Below, piece by piece: positions 26,907 to 36,393 of a DNA stretch of 52,795 bases. A program made the position numbers and the translations under genes. The stretch's first letter is position 1; every line of letters begins with the position of its first letter. This DNA comes from CAIZGX01 sp964511555 (lineage in GTDB: Bacteria > Bacteroidota > Bacteroidia > Flavobacteriales_D > Sanyastnellaceae). The stretch spans positions 1-52,795 of the forward strand of contig CAZEFR010000012.1 of NCBI GenBank assembly GCA_964511555.1, read 5' to 3'. A model generated the notes under the pieces. That model did no database searches and had not been told where the DNA came from. It saw only the letters and a program-made list of their open reading frames with translations.

Positions 26907-29900
26907 AATTTTCTCGCTAAAGTAAAGTCTCGTTTGTGTCTCACTTGAATTCCGTCCTCATTGAATGCCTCAAAGGTAGCAATGTAAATGCCTATTGCAA
27001 GAGGTTCGCCATTTTCCGACAAGCCGTTCCAAATGACATGCCCTTCACTGCTTAAATATTCATTTCGCATGAGCCTATTCACACGAATACCCTTTTCATT
27101 ATAAACAATAAGGTTTCCTACCATTCCTGGTTTCAAGCCTGAAAAATAGAATTGCAGTACATCATCTAAGCCGTCGTTATCTGGTGAGAAAATGGGTGTG
27201 GAAATATCGAATTGACCATTCAAGTTTTCAATTGAAATAGTTTGAGAATTTTCCCTTCCCGGTGTAGCGAATCCAGATGAGGCAGATGCACTTTGCCAAT
27301 TGCTGATCTGATGTGTAGGTAGTTGAAGCGAGAGCCTCTCCAAAGAAACCCCGTCAAAGGAGCTTAGCAATTGGAAGTGCATAGATTCTGAATAATCCAA
27401 TTCATCTATTTTTTCATTTGCGCTATTGTACAGAAGGCAATTTCCTTCGGAGTTGCCAAAAGTTGGAAGCGTACTTATTTGAATAATGTTTTCAGGATGG
27501 TCAACAAGGTATAGTTCACTTAAATTTTGAGCATCTTCAGTGATAACAAGATGCTGGTTAGGAAGAATTATGCGCTTTTCATGCGTAATAACGGCTGTTT
27601 CTCCTCCTTCTGAAACAGGGGTGTTGGCAATAGATAAATTGCAGATAGAGACGGCAAGAGAGGAAGTGTTTATTATTTCAATGAAATCAGATCCATTTGG
27701 GAATGGATTGAATAAAATTTCATTGATTAACAAATTTTCAGCAGATGCGTCTACTGGATATCCAAAGTTGAATGAAATAGAGGTGAGATTTCCGCTGCAA
27801 TCTGATATTCCTTCAAGGCTATATTGCATTACTGATGAATTTAAGAGTTCAGGGGTGTTCAGATGAATTTCACTTGAGGGACTTTCGAAATTGAAGAATG
27901 CAAGCCAACTTCCTTCTTGAAATAAATTTCCGTTTAGAGATACGGGTTCGTTGAAGTGCATTGAAATGCCGGCTTCCATGTATGTAACGTATTTCAGCAG
28001 GGGTTTCAGGGTATCGGGTTCTAAAGAGTAGACGGAATTTTGAGCTTCGGGAGTATTCCCAATCTCATTTTCACATGGTTTCCAATTGCTGGCATTGCTG
28101 CACGGTAAATTTGGATTAACCAATTCAAGCGACCAGCCGCCGTTGGCTTTAAAAGAATTGTTGAACCAATCAATACTGTATCTAACGCTATCGAGGTGCA
28201 TACCGTTCAAAGATAATTTCAAGAGCATTCCTGAATTGGTAAGTGTTGGAAACGAAGGAATGAGAAGTCTGTTTGTTACCGATAGAAACGAAAGACTTTC
28301 ATTAACATCGCCCAATACCAAGTACTCATTAGGAAGAAGCAAATGATTCCCTTCAAAGACACTGCTGTTTACAGTCAGTCCCTTTAGTTCTAGCGTGTGT
28401 GAGCTCTTGTTGAAGATTTCAATAAACTCGGAGGGTACCCCTTGAACAACAGGGTCAGGATCAGCAAGAATTTCAGTGAGTATGAGGTCTCCGAATTCAG
28501 GGGTTTTTCCTACATAAATTTCGAACGAGATGCTCGAAGAATTGCCTTCACAATCTTGAAGATTCGTTTGCGAAAGTAAGTAAGTAGTTTCGGGTTGAAA
28601 GTTAGACGAGAACGTAATTATTGCAATCGTATTTCCCTCTAAATACTGAATGTTTGAGATTTGCGCGTTATCACAAACGAAGGCGTTAGAATTGCCAACA
28701 TTAATGCTCTCATTGAATTGAAGGGTAAGTTGATTGGCTTGAGTTAAATTCCAATCGAGTAATGATGGCCCTTCAATATCTGGTGTATTGTTATAGATGC
28801 TGTTCTGAATTCCGGGAGTTCCTCCAGTGGTATTATTCGATGCAGACCAATTCAATTTCCCACTACAGATTTTAGATGGATTGATTTGCTCTAAACTCCA
28901 TCCACCCTCTGATTTTTCACTGCTGTTGTACCAGTCATCCGTGTATGATACAATGTCAATAACATTGTTATTGAAGTCGAGCAAGGTCAAGCTGTCCCCT
29001 GAATTAGTGAGAGCTGTTAGCGATGTAATTCCAATGGAATTTGGAAACCACGAAGTGTTATTAGCATCGCAAATAATGACGTATTCATTTGGATTAAGCA
29101 AGAATGGTGGAAGTGTCTTCTCGGTTGAAGTATTCACCAATTTCCATCCCGATAATTCAAAGGGAATGGTATCGGCGTTGAATAGTTCTATGTATTCAGC
29201 ATCAGGTAATCCATTTGATGGAGAAGGATCTACAAGCAGTTCATTGAACACAACCGAACGAACATTCGGTGTGTTTGGAGAAGCCGTAATAATTGGATTT
29301 CCGAAGTAGATATTATCGAAGTAAAATTTGGTTGCGTTCGAGGCTGTATAGATACAGCTCACGCCAAGAAATGAAGTTTGATTGTATGTGTCTTCGAAAA
29401 TGGAAATTTCATTGCTGAAGTTTGTTCCACCAGTTGGGTCAACCTGAATGCTCCAATTTCCCACATTGTCTCTTAAGACTTGAATATTTATGTTGAAGGA
29501 AGATGAAATTAATCCTGCTGTTCCCGCAGCGAGTTCGAAAATACCAAGCGGACCATCGTCTCGGAAGAATTTAATGGCATCAGTTGATCCTGCTTCACCG
29601 AGTTTAAGAAAATAGCCCGTGCTGCCAGAACCAACTGTGGCATTAGCAAACGAGAGATCAGCGCCGTTCGCAACCAAATAGATTCTTGAGTGATTGTTGT
29701 CGCTGCCCGCGAAAGTTTGTTTCACAGAAATACGCCATTCCTTGTTGTTTATTGAACTATTAACAGACGAAGTTGATAGTTGACTTTGTCCGCCGACAAC
29801 ATTGTTTAATTGAAGTTCTTTAGTAGCATTGACAGTAAATTCTGAGCTTGAGCCGTTCCAGGTTGGATTGAGAAAAAAGTCGCCGTCGCTGAAATTTTCG

Positions 29901-29971
29901 TTGACTTGAGCGGGCAGCGGCGTGCACGAAGAAAGTGCAAGCGCAAAGAGGAGTAGAGTTTTGTAATGCAT
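26903..29971 (-). CDS. Secreted lamin-tail-domain protein with FlgD/CHU_C-like end
   Basis: 1022 residues with an N-terminal signal (LLLFALALSSCTPLPAQ; a lipobox at Cys16 is possible). Residues about 25-230 form a beta domain with a predicted laminin-like sandwich. Three lamin-tail domains follow, each starting with a NE(I/L) element (VVFNELLVDPSPS near 240, LILTEILADPDP near 495, LLINEILFNPFPNGS near 745) and containing a (Y/F)IEI/LFN segment. The C-terminus (about 925-1022: STPIFSPDNDGLDDVLQFYF ... LIVYNEKGIRV, GIYIATF) resembles FlgD-like/gliding-associated C-terminal modules. It is probably a large surface protein exported by T9SS. Its ligand is unknown. It heads the seven-gene minus-strand run. 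Confidence 0.82.
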   Translation of the reverse strand: MHYKTLLLFALALSSCTPLPAQVNENFSDGDFFLNPTWNGSSSEFTVNATKELQLNNVVGGQSQLSTSSVNSSINNKEWRISVKQTFAGSDNNHSRIYLVANGADLSFANATVGSGSTGYFLKLGEAGSTDAIKFFRDDGPLGIFELAAGTAGLISSSFNINIQVLRDNVGNWSIQVDPTGGTNFSNEISIFEDTYNQTSFLGVSCIYTASNATKFYFDNIYFGNPIITASPNTPNVRSVVFNELLVDPSPSNGLPDAEYIELFNADTIPFELSGWKLVNTSTEKTLPPFLLNPNEYVIICDANNTSWFPNSIGITSLTALTNSGDSLTLLDFNNNVIDIVSYTDDWYNSSEKSEGGWSLEQINPSKICSGKLNWSASNNTTGGTPGIQNSIYNNTPDIEGPSLLDWNLTQANQLTLQFNESINVGNSNAFVCDNAQISNIQYLEGNTIAIITFSSNFQPETTYLLSQTNLQDCEGNSSSISFEIYVGKTPEFGDLILTEILADPDPVVQGVPSEFIEIFNKSSHTLELKGLTVNSSVFEGNHLLLPNEYLVLGDVNESLSFLSVTNRLLIPSFPTLTNSGMLLKLSLNGMHLDSVRYSIDWFNNSFKANGGWSLELVNPNLPCSNASNWKPCENEIGNTPEAQNSVYSLEPDTLKPLLKYVTYMEAGISMHFNEPVSLNGNLFQEGSWLAFFNFESPSSEIHLNTPELLNSSVMQYSLEGISDCSGNLTSISFNFGYPVDASAENLLINEILFNPFPNGSDFIEIINTSSLAVSICNLSIANTPVSEGGETAVITHEKRIILPNQHLVITEDAQNLSELYLVDHPENIIQISTLPTFGNSEGNCLLYNSANEKIDELDYSESMHFQLLSSFDGVSLERLSLQLPTHQISNWQSASASSGFATPGRENSQTISIENLNGQFDISTPIFSPDNDGLDDVLQFYFSGLKPGMVGNLIVYNEKGIRVNRLMRNEYLSSEGHVIWNGLSENGEPLAIGIYIATFEAFNEDGIQVRHKRDFTLARKL

Positions 29972-30040
29972 GATTAATGTTTTGTAATTATTCTTTCGAA
30001 ACTAAAATGCACAAGTAGTATTTTCGTGGAAAACATATGT

Positions 30041-31033
30041 ATGCGAATAGCGGTTGTAGGTGCTACCGGTTTAGTCGGAAAGAAAATGCTTCAAATCTTG
30101 GAAGAAAGGAATTTTCCATGCGATGAAATCATTCCTGTTGCTTCTGAAAAGAGTGTTGGGCAAATGGTTTCTTGCTTTGGAAAAGAGTGGTGTGTTGTGT
30201 CTCTAGAGACTGCTGTGTGGGCATGTCCGGATATTGCTTTGTTTTCAGCTGGTGGAGAAACAAGTATAGAATGGGCTCCGAAATTCGCAGCAACGGGTTG
30301 TGTGGTTATAGATAACAGTAGTGCTTGGCGCATGTCGAAAGATGTGCCTTTGGTTGTTCCAGAAATTAACGCAAGTAGCATAAATGCGCATAACAAGATT
30401 ATCGCAAATCCGAACTGCAGTACCATTCAAATGGTTATGGTTTTGAAACCGCTTCATGACTTATACAAGATAAAGCGCGTGGTTGTCTCAACGTATCAAA
30501 GTGTCACTGGTACGGGTAAAGTTGCAGTTGAGCAACTTATGAACGAACGCAACGGAAGAATCGGAGAGATGGCTTATGCCCACACGATAGATATGAATCT
30601 AATTCCTCAAATTGATGTCTTTCAGTCTAACGGATATACCAAGGAAGAGATGAAGATGATTCTGGAAACGAAGAAAATTATGGAAGACGATTCAATTGCT
30701 GTAACGGCAACGGCAGTGCGAGTTCCAGTAATGGGCGGACACTCGGAATCGGTGAACATTGAATTTGAGCAGGCTCCTGATTTGTTGAAAGTAAGAAAAG
30801 CGTTGAGTGCTTTTCCAGGGGTTGAAGTTCTGGACAACATTGAAGACAAGCTTTATCCAATGCCGTTAACGCATGCGGCCGAAAGTGACAAAGTTTTTGT
30901 GGGTCGTATTCGAATAGATGAATCTCAGGAAAATACCTTGAACTGTTGGATAGTTAGCGATAATCTTCGCAAAGGAGCTGCTACAAATGCAGTTCAGATT
31001 GCAGAATACTTGGTAGCGAAAAAACTGGTTTAA
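30041..31033 (+). CDS. asd: Aspartate-semialdehyde dehydrogenase
   Basis: 330 residues starting MRIAVVGATGLVGKKML, the Rossmann motif; the active-site Cys is in NPNCST, and the SVTGTGKVA and GGHSESV motifs are also present. It reduces aspartyl phosphate to the semialdehyde for lysine/diaminopimelate, threonine and methionine synthesis. A GTG at 30026 is also in frame, but the ATG at 30041 gives the usual N-terminus. A TATTTTCG sequence, one mismatch from the -7 element, sits at 30019-30026. The gene converges with folB and overlaps it by four bases. Confidence 0.96.
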   Translation: MRIAVVGATGLVGKKMLQILEERNFPCDEIIPVASEKSVGQMVSCFGKEWCVVSLETAVWACPDIALFSAGGETSIEWAPKFAATGCVVIDNSSAWRMSKDVPLVVPEINASSINAHNKIIANPNCSTIQMVMVLKPLHDLYKIKRVVVSTYQSVTGTGKVAVEQLMNERNGRIGEMAYAHTIDMNLIPQIDVFQSNGYTKEEMKMILETKKIMEDDSIAVTATAVRVPVMGGHSESVNIEFEQAPDLLKVRKALSAFPGVEVLDNIEDKLYPMPLTHAAESDKVFVGRIRIDESQENTLNCWIVSDNLRKGAATNAVQIAEYLVAKKLV

Positions 31034-31377
31034 CCCTCCATTTCTACACTAACGCTTTCCACTTGGTGACCCATGGGTGCGTTAATTTTTGTCAATCGAA
31101 TTCCAACCGAATGAGCATTCGGGAAACGAAGTTTCATGGCCGTATGCATGCGAACCAAAACAGTTTCAATGAGTTTAGCTCTTACTTTCATTTCAGCATA
31201 AACCAATTCTTTTACTGCAACGTAGTCTATTGTTTTTTCTAAATCGTCTGTTTCAGCCGAAACTTCGAAAGCCCCTTCAATCCAAACATCCACACGGTAA
31301 TCACCGCCAATCACTTCCTCTTCTTTCCAGCATCCGTGATGTGCGCGAACCTGAATATTGTTCAATTGAATTTTCAT
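31030..31377 (-). CDS. folB: Dihydroneopterin aldolase
   Basis: 115 residues: IQLNNIQVRAHHGCWKEEEV, then DYVAVKELV, LIETVLVRM and a final TKINAPMGHQVESVSVE with the Lys of the KxxAP active-site region. This is the FolB fold, which cleaves 7,8-dihydroneopterin in folate synthesis. The ATG begins 1 bp after the gltX stop codon, so the gene is probably cotranscribed with gltX. Confidence 0.9.
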   Translation of the reverse strand: MKIQLNNIQVRAHHGCWKEEEVIGGDYRVDVWIEGAFEVSAETDDLEKTIDYVAVKELVYAEMKVRAKLIETVLVRMHTAMKLRFPNAHSVGIRLTKINAPMGHQVESVSVEMEG

Positions 31378-31378
31378 T

Positions 31379-32902
31379 TTAGCCTAGTGTGTCAATGCAT
31401 TTTTGAATGCGTGGCAATACAAATTCTTTTCCAACCAACGCAGCAACATGCGAAGCGCCAGGACCTGTAAGCACTCCTGTAAGCGCAAGACGGAACAACG
31501 GCATTACAGCACCCATTCCTAATGAATTGTCAGCCAAGAATTGCTTCATGGCAGCGTCAATGGTTTCAACCGTGAATGGCTCAAGTGTTTCGAGCACAGC
31601 AGCCCATTTTTGAAGAATGGCTGCAGATTCTCCTACTTTCCATTTCTTCGCAACAGCATCTGCATCATAAGAAGTTGGATCAATGAATAAGTATTCACCG
31701 TCTAATAAGTCTTTCGGGAAGATTGCACGCTCAAGCATAAGTTCAATAACACCTTCAACGTATGCTTTGTCGACATCGTATCCTTTTTCAATAACCGAAG
31801 GCATAATCATGTCTGCAAGCTCAGCACGTGGCGTGTTGCGCAAGTATTGTTGATTGAACCACTTCGTTTTTTCCGGATCGAATTTCGAACCCGATTTTCC
31901 TACACGTTCAATGGTGAAGGCTTCAACCATTTCATCCAAGGTGAAAATCTCTTGGTTGTTGCTCGGTGCCCAACCCAACAAAAGCAACATGTTAATGAAG
32001 GCTTTTGGAAGGTATCCGCTTTCGCGGTATCCGCTTGAAATATTTCCTGTTTCTGGATCGGTCCATTGCAGAGGGAAAACAGGAAATCCTAAACGATCTC
32101 CATCGCGCTTGCTCAATTTGCCATTTCCGTCTGGCTTCAAGATCAAGGGCAAATGCGCGAATAAAGGTGCTTCCCATTCGAACGCTTTGTACATCATCAC
32201 GTGCAATGGCGCAGAAGGCAACCACTCTTCACCACGAATAACGTGGCTTATTTCCATGGTGTGGTCGTCTACGATATTGGCCAAGTGATAGGTTGGCATT
32301 CCGTCTGACTTATACAAAACTTTGTCGTCGAGTTCGTTCGTAGAGAACACCACCCAACCGCGAATAATATCTTGAAATCTTACTTCTTCGTTGCGAGGCA
32401 TTTTGAAACGCACAACGAACGGATCTCCTTTTTCCAATCGAGCAGCAACTTCGTCTGCCGGAAGGGTCAATGAGTTCTTCATGGTCATGCGCGAAATGCT
32501 GTTGTATTGCCAGTTCGGCATCTTCGCCAATTCCGCTTGCTTGCGAATGTTATCTAATTCTTCAGGGGTATCGAATGCGTAGTATGCCCAACCTTTTTCA
32601 ATCAAATCCAAAGCATACGCTTTGTACATAGGCTTTCTCTCGCTTTGACGATAAGGCTCGTGCTTTCCGCCGTAACCAACACCTTCGGTTGGTTCAATGC
32701 CGCACCACTTCAATGAATCTAAGATGTATTGCTCAGCACCCGGAACATAACGTGTTTGGTCGGTGTCTTCAATTCGAATTAAAAAATCTCCGCCGTGTTT
32801 CTTAGCGAAAAGATAATTGTATAACGCAGTACGCACTCCACCCATGTGCAAGGGGCCTGTTGGGCTAGGAGCGAAACGAACACGAACTCTTGATGATGTC
32901 AT
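31379..32902 (-). CDS. gltX: Glutamate--tRNA ligase
   Basis: 507 residues, class I synthetase. The HIGH motif reads PTGPLHMGGVRTALYN, the KMSKS-type loop reads KLSKRDG, and the RIEDTDQTRYVPGAE segment of GluRS is intact. The C-terminal helical domain recognises the anticodon. It charges tRNA-Glu in the cytoplasm. A perfect -7 element lies 19 bp before the ATG. Confidence 0.97.
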   Translation of the reverse strand: MTSSRVRVRFAPSPTGPLHMGGVRTALYNYLFAKKHGGDFLIRIEDTDQTRYVPGAEQYILDSLKWCGIEPTEGVGYGGKHEPYRQSERKPMYKAYALDLIEKGWAYYAFDTPEELDNIRKQAELAKMPNWQYNSISRMTMKNSLTLPADEVAARLEKGDPFVVRFKMPRNEEVRFQDIIRGWVVFSTNELDDKVLYKSDGMPTYHLANIVDDHTMEISHVIRGEEWLPSAPLHVMMYKAFEWEAPLFAHLPLILKPDGNGKLSKRDGDRLGFPVFPLQWTDPETGNISSGYRESGYLPKAFINMLLLLGWAPSNNQEIFTLDEMVEAFTIERVGKSGSKFDPEKTKWFNQQYLRNTPRAELADMIMPSVIEKGYDVDKAYVEGVIELMLERAIFPKDLLDGEYLFIDPTSYDADAVAKKWKVGESAAILQKWAAVLETLEPFTVETIDAAMKQFLADNSLGMGAVMPLFRLALTGVLTGPGASHVAALVGKEFVLPRIQKCIDTLG

Positions 32903-32921
32903 AATAGTTTTTGAAAGTGTG

Positions 32922-32929
32922 CAAATTTA
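32922..32929 (-). promoter_or_regulatory. -7 promoter element before gltX
   Basis: TAAATTTG on the minus strand is an exact TAnnTTTG element; a TTG at 32951-32953 lies 21 nt upstream as a possible -33 site. The start codon is at 32902, so the leader would be about 15 nt. Confidence 0.65.
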
Positions 32930-32947
32930 CGATAATAGTGGGCTTGA

Positions 32948-35900
32948 TTACAATTTAGAACCTTCGGTTAGCGCGTTAAGTAGACGATTGGCTTTATCCA
33001 TGTTTGTCACATCTGGAAACGCAATGCGAAGGGTGTCGTCTTTCTCATACATTTTTCCAGCGACTGGATTCAACTTAATGAAATTCAAAACACGCGTGAA
33101 GGCATCGCTTTGGTAGAATGGAGAATCTTGTTTCGAAATGAAATAACCAATCATTTTTCCGCTCTTCAACACCAATTTTTCGAAACCGATTTCTCTCGCT
33201 TTCCAACGCAAACGCATGGTGTCGATTAATTGAATAACAGGCTTCGGAATAGGACCAAATCTATCTTCCAAGTCTTGCGAGAACTTCTGAATTTCTTCTT
33301 CGTGTTCCATGTCGTCGAGCGCTTTGTATAGCGCTATACGCTCAGAAATATTTCCAACATACTCATCCGGAATAAGCAATTCGAAGTCGGTTTCAAGCAC
33401 CGTGTCCTTCACGAATGTTGCGTTCTTCTTCATTTCCTCTTCGTACAATTCTTGGAAATGTTCTTGCTTCAATTCTTGAAGGGCTTCGTCTAAAATTTTC
33501 TGATACGTCTCGAATCCCAATTCATTGATGAATCCGCTTTGTTCACCACCTAACAAATTTCCTGCTCCGCGAATATCCAAGTCCCGCATGGCAATGTGCA
33601 TTCCGGAACCAAGATCAGAGAATTGTTCAATGGCCGTCAAGCGTTTTTTCGCATCGTCGGTTAGCATGTGTGTTGGCGGACTTAACAAATAACAAAACGC
33701 TTGCTTGTTGTTTCGTCCTACGCGTCCGCGTAATTGGTGAAGATCACTCATTCCGAAGTGATGCGCATCGTTAATGATAATCGTATTTGCATTCGGAATG
33801 TCAATTCCACTTTCAACAATGGAAGTGGAAACGAGCACGTCGAATTCTCCTTCAATAAATTTGTTCATCACTTCTTCCAAGTCTTCACCACTCAATTGTC
33901 CGTGGCCAATGCCAATGCGAACATCCGGACAAACACGTTGAATCAACCCAGCCATTTCACGTAGGTTCTGAACTCGGTTGTGGACGAAGAAAACTTGACC
34001 TCCGCGCTGCACTTCGTAGCTTATGGCATCGCGAACAATCTCTTCTCCGAATGGAATTAATTCAGTTCGAATGGGAACGCGATTCGGTGGAGGTGTTTGA
34101 ATAATACTCAAGTCGCGCGCGCCCATAAGCGAGAACTGTAACGTTCTTGGAATGGGTGTCGCAGTAAGCGTTAACGCATCTACGTTCGCACGAAGCGTTT
34201 TTAATTTGTCTTTTGCTGCGACTCCGAACTTTTGTTCTTCGTCAATAATCATCAACCCAAGATCATTGAAGACCACACGTTTTCCAAGAATGGCGTGTGT
34301 CCCAATGAGGATGTCAACTTTTCCATTCTTCACTTTTTCAAGCGTATCTGAAACCTGTTTCGCTGTTTTGAAACGATTGATATAATCGAGTGTGATAGGA
34401 AAATCTTTCAATCGCGATTTGAAACTTTTGTAATGCTGAATGGAGAGAATAGTTGTTGGAACAAGCACCGCGACTTGCTTTCCGTCGGCAACTGCTTTGC
34501 ATGCTGCGCGAATAGCAATCTCTGTTTTTCCAAACCCAACGTCTCCGCAAACCAAACGATCCATAGGGAAGGCCGCTTCCATGTCTTCTTTCACCGCCAC
34601 CGAAGCCTTGTATTGATCGGGAGTGTCTTCGTACATAAATGAGGCTTCCAATTCCGTTTGCATATAGGTATCGGGCTGAAATGCGAAACCTTTCGTTGAC
34701 TTCCGTTTCGCGTAAAGCTTAATTAAATCGAAGGCAATTTCTTTCACCTTCGTTTTCGTTTTACGCTTTAAGTTTTGCCAAGCGTTGCTTCCGAGTTTAT
34801 CCATTGTCGGAGCAGTTCCTTCCTTCCCCGTAAACTTGCTTATGCGATGCAACGAGTGAATGCTCACGTACAAAATATCTCCGCCTTTGTAAGTTAAGCG
34901 AATGGCTTCTTGTTCTTTTCCATTTACATCAATCTTCTGCAACCCACTGAATTGGCCTACTCCGTGATCTATGTGCACCACATAGTCTCCCGGTTGCAAT
35001 GCAAGAATTTCTTTCAGCGTAAGCGCTTCTTTGTTTTTCTTGAATCCTTCTTTCAGTTTGAAGCGATGGTAGCGTTGAAAGATTTGGTGGTCGGTGTAAT
35101 ACAGAATTTTTTTATTCTGATCCATGAACCCTTCGCTAATCTCAAGTATCTCTTGAACGTATGCGATGTCTTTTCTTTTGTCTTGAAATATTTGATCGAG
35201 GCGTTCCAATTGCTTCGACTGTCCTGCCACAATGTGTGCTTTGTATCCTTGTTGAATAAGATTCTCGAGATGCTCAGCAAGCATTTCAAAATTCTTGTTG
35301 AAGGAAGGTTGGGGCGTGCAATGGAACTCTTCGGTTTCTCCTAGGAATTGACGCTTGCTTCCGAATTCAATGACGCGTTTCTCCTCCAACTGCTTCAACC
35401 ATTCGTGTTTCGAAGTGAAGATCGCGTCGGGTTTGTCGTGAGCAATGTTGTCTGAAAGTCTATTGAAACGTTCTTCTGCTTTCTCCATTTCAGCTTGAAA
35501 TTGTGCAAGCGACGATTCAGTGTTACTCATCCAAACAACGGTGTTGGAAGGAAGGAAATCGAGAAGCCCGATGCGCACTTCTTCTGAATGTTTCGAATGC
35601 GTATTCGGAACAATAATGGCTTTCGTCATTTTGTTCACCGACAGTTGCGTTGCCGGATCGAAGTTTCGAATGCTCTCTACTTCTTCATCGAAAAACTCAA
35701 TGCGGTAGGGATATTCATAACTGAAAGAGAATACATCTACAATTCCTCCGCGCACGGCATACTGTCCGGGTTCGTACACGTAATCTACTTTTTCAAATTG
35801 AAATTCAATGAAAACCTCATCAATGAAGTCCATTGAATAGGATTGTCCCACATCTATGCTGAAGGTGTTTTTCTCGAGCTCTTGATGTGTGACTACTTTT

Positions 35901-36304
35901 TCGAAGAGCGCTTCAGGATAGGATACAACGATATAGTTTTTTCTATTCTTCTGAAGTTTGTTCAGCACCTCTGTGCGTATGGCAATGTTTGCATTTTGAG
36001 TAGTCTCTACATCGTAAGCCAGTCGGGCAGTGCGAGGAAAAAAGAGTACAGGCGTTTTCTCTTGTTCTTTTTCATCGGAACCAATTTCAAGAATGGCCTC
36101 AAGGTCGTTGAGGAAATAGGCTGCTTTTTCTTTGTCGTCGAGCACCACCAATTGCGTAACCGGAGAAGAAGAATAAAAAGCACTGCAAATGAAAGCAGGG
36201 GCGCTTCCAGCCAAACCTCTTAAATGAAGTTTACTCTTTTCTTCGGCGATCTTATTTTCAATCGAGGCTATTTCTTTTTCCCAAATGGAAAGGCGTGGTT
36301 TCAT
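32948..36304 (-). CDS. mfd: Transcription-repair coupling factor Mfd
   Basis: 1118 residues with the full Mfd architecture: a UvrB-like N-terminal region, the RNA-polymerase-interaction domain near residues 440-530 (LQPGDYVVHIDHGVGQFSGL), then the RecG-type translocase with Walker A GDVGFGKTE, the DEEQ box IIDEEQKFGV, TATPIPRTL, the QLRGRVGR motif, and a C-terminal TRCF domain. It removes stalled RNA polymerase at DNA lesions and recruits UvrA. Residue order and length match the family. A promoter and a GC-rich hairpin lie just upstream of its start. Confidence 0.97.
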   Translation of the reverse strand: MKPRLSIWEKEIASIENKIAEEKSKLHLRGLAGSAPAFICSAFYSSSPVTQLVVLDDKEKAAYFLNDLEAILEIGSDEKEQEKTPVLFFPRTARLAYDVETTQNANIAIRTEVLNKLQKNRKNYIVVSYPEALFEKVVTHQELEKNTFSIDVGQSYSMDFIDEVFIEFQFEKVDYVYEPGQYAVRGGIVDVFSFSYEYPYRIEFFDEEVESIRNFDPATQLSVNKMTKAIIVPNTHSKHSEEVRIGLLDFLPSNTVVWMSNTESSLAQFQAEMEKAEERFNRLSDNIAHDKPDAIFTSKHEWLKQLEEKRVIEFGSKRQFLGETEEFHCTPQPSFNKNFEMLAEHLENLIQQGYKAHIVAGQSKQLERLDQIFQDKRKDIAYVQEILEISEGFMDQNKKILYYTDHQIFQRYHRFKLKEGFKKNKEALTLKEILALQPGDYVVHIDHGVGQFSGLQKIDVNGKEQEAIRLTYKGGDILYVSIHSLHRISKFTGKEGTAPTMDKLGSNAWQNLKRKTKTKVKEIAFDLIKLYAKRKSTKGFAFQPDTYMQTELEASFMYEDTPDQYKASVAVKEDMEAAFPMDRLVCGDVGFGKTEIAIRAACKAVADGKQVAVLVPTTILSIQHYKSFKSRLKDFPITLDYINRFKTAKQVSDTLEKVKNGKVDILIGTHAILGKRVVFNDLGLMIIDEEQKFGVAAKDKLKTLRANVDALTLTATPIPRTLQFSLMGARDLSIIQTPPPNRVPIRTELIPFGEEIVRDAISYEVQRGGQVFFVHNRVQNLREMAGLIQRVCPDVRIGIGHGQLSGEDLEEVMNKFIEGEFDVLVSTSIVESGIDIPNANTIIINDAHHFGMSDLHQLRGRVGRNNKQAFCYLLSPPTHMLTDDAKKRLTAIEQFSDLGSGMHIAMRDLDIRGAGNLLGGEQSGFINELGFETYQKILDEALQELKQEHFQELYEEEMKKNATFVKDTVLETDFELLIPDEYVGNISERIALYKALDDMEHEEEIQKFSQDLEDRFGPIPKPVIQLIDTMRLRWKAREIGFEKLVLKSGKMIGYFISKQDSPFYQSDAFTRVLNFIKLNPVAGKMYEKDDTLRIAFPDVTNMDKANRLLNALTEGSKL

Positions 36305-36327
36305 AGGTGCTTCATCAAACGAGTAAA

Positions 36328-36349
36328 CCCCGAGATTGATTTCTCGGGG
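36328..36349 (-). other. GC-rich hairpin in the mfd leader
   Basis: CCCCGAGA at 36328-36335 pairs perfectly with TCTCGGGG at 36342-36349, loop of six. On the minus strand it lies between the putative mfd promoter and start codon, so it would be in the 5' leader; it is not followed by a T tract on that strand. It may affect mfd translation or end read-through from the kinase gene. Confidence 0.6.
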
Positions 36350-36361
36350 ATTTTATTTGTA

Positions 36362-36390
36362 CAAAAGTAAAGGAGTATGCGCCCTACAAA
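36362..36390 (-). promoter_or_regulatory. Bacteroidota promoter before mfd
   Basis: Minus strand: TTTG (36390-36387), a 17-nt spacer, then TACTTTTG (36369-36362). Both elements match consensus. The -33 box lies just inside the end of the kinase gene. The predicted leader is about 50 nt and contains the hairpin at 36328-36349. Confidence 0.7.
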
Positions 36391-36393
36391 AAG

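Noticed and set aside
31854..32288. Long antisense frame opposite gltX
   Set aside because: It is a shadow of a highly conserved synthetase gene and shows no family resemblance.
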